DNA of 14,482 bases from NCBI GenBank assembly GCA_902783925.1, contig CACZSV010000146.1:1-14482 (forward strand). The letters are read 5' to 3'. The notes under the pieces are model-generated. The model was not told where the DNA came from. It saw only the letters and a program-made list of their open reading frames with translations, and ran no database searches. Position numbers and translations under genes: made by a program. Shown in pieces: positions 14,439-14,482 of the stretch (within the stretch, counting starts at the first letter, position 1; the number at the start of each line of letters is the position of its first letter). The DNA comes from an uncultured Coriobacteriaceae bacterium (GTDB lineage Bacteria; Actinomycetota; Coriobacteriia; Coriobacteriales; QAMH01).

Positions 14439-14482
14439 CTACTTTGCTGTACATTTCTCACAAATGCCATAGAAAACGGTTC
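14439..14482 (-). CDS. C-terminal end of a probable Fur/PerR-family regulator (truncated by window edge)
   Basis: Thirteen complete codons before a TAG (14441-14439) read TVFYGICEKCTAK. An aromatic-Y-G-x-C-x-x-C ending close to the stop is typical of Fur/PerR/Zur-type regulators, where this CxxC is half of the structural zinc site. Only this tail is visible, so the metal specificity cannot be told. Another short zinc-binding protein is possible. Confidence 0.45.
   Translation of the reverse strand, partial: TVFYGICEKCTAK

Overview
The window looks like a chromosomal segment of a GC-rich, Gram-positive (monoderm) bacterium. The gene set fits an actinobacterium of the class Coriobacteriia (Eggerthellales-like). 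This is inferred from a PHP-containing DnaE behind a TrpR-like YerC protein, a T-box-controlled pheST operon, a Ser/Ala-rich surface lipoprotein and a C-terminal surface-anchor remnant. No 16S or other decisive marker is present. Most genes lie on the minus strand. Several start with GTG (thiM, dnaE, the yerC-like gene) behind good Shine-Dalgarno sequences.

Layout. At 1-270 (+) is the C-terminal end of a GGDEF diguanylate cyclase. It is followed by a 199-base convergent gap that can fold into a branched structure. At 470-3995 (-) are pheS and pheT, the two subunits of phenylalanyl-tRNA synthetase. They are preceded by a complete T-box leader (about 3996-4304) with a UUC specifier, the T-box sequence and an intrinsic terminator. 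At 4361-7481 (-) are four genes: thiM, a small thiamine-binding (DUF77/MTH1187) protein, a class I/II PLP aminotransferase and a HAD phosphatase, closed by a clear terminator. thiM and the thiamine-binding gene are 3 bases apart and are probably one thiamine-salvage unit. The aminotransferase and HAD genes are 2 bases apart and are probably translationally coupled.

Between thiM and the next gene is a 470-base gap. Its minus strand can fold into several hairpins and ends in an 11-bp terminator placed just before a likely thiM promoter, so I flag it as a candidate small RNA. At 7952-9310 (+) is a lipoprotein with about nine beta-helix-like rungs, followed by its own terminator. The next 360 bases hold a palindromic repeat array with 52-53 base spacing, including two identical 40-base copies. 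At 9764-13699 (-) are dnaE and the yerC-like regulator.

The last 800 bases look like an accessory or decayed junction. There is a bidirectional terminator, then the C-terminal end of a membrane-anchored surface protein (-) meeting the C-terminal end of a PIN-domain toxin-like protein (+) almost base to base. After these come an AT-rich spacer and the last codons of what looks like a Fur/PerR-type regulator (-).

I did not find a clearly new multi-gene system. The best candidates for something undescribed are the structured element upstream of thiM, the palindromic array beside the lipoprotein, the folded element after the GGDEF gene, and the remnant junction at about 14175.
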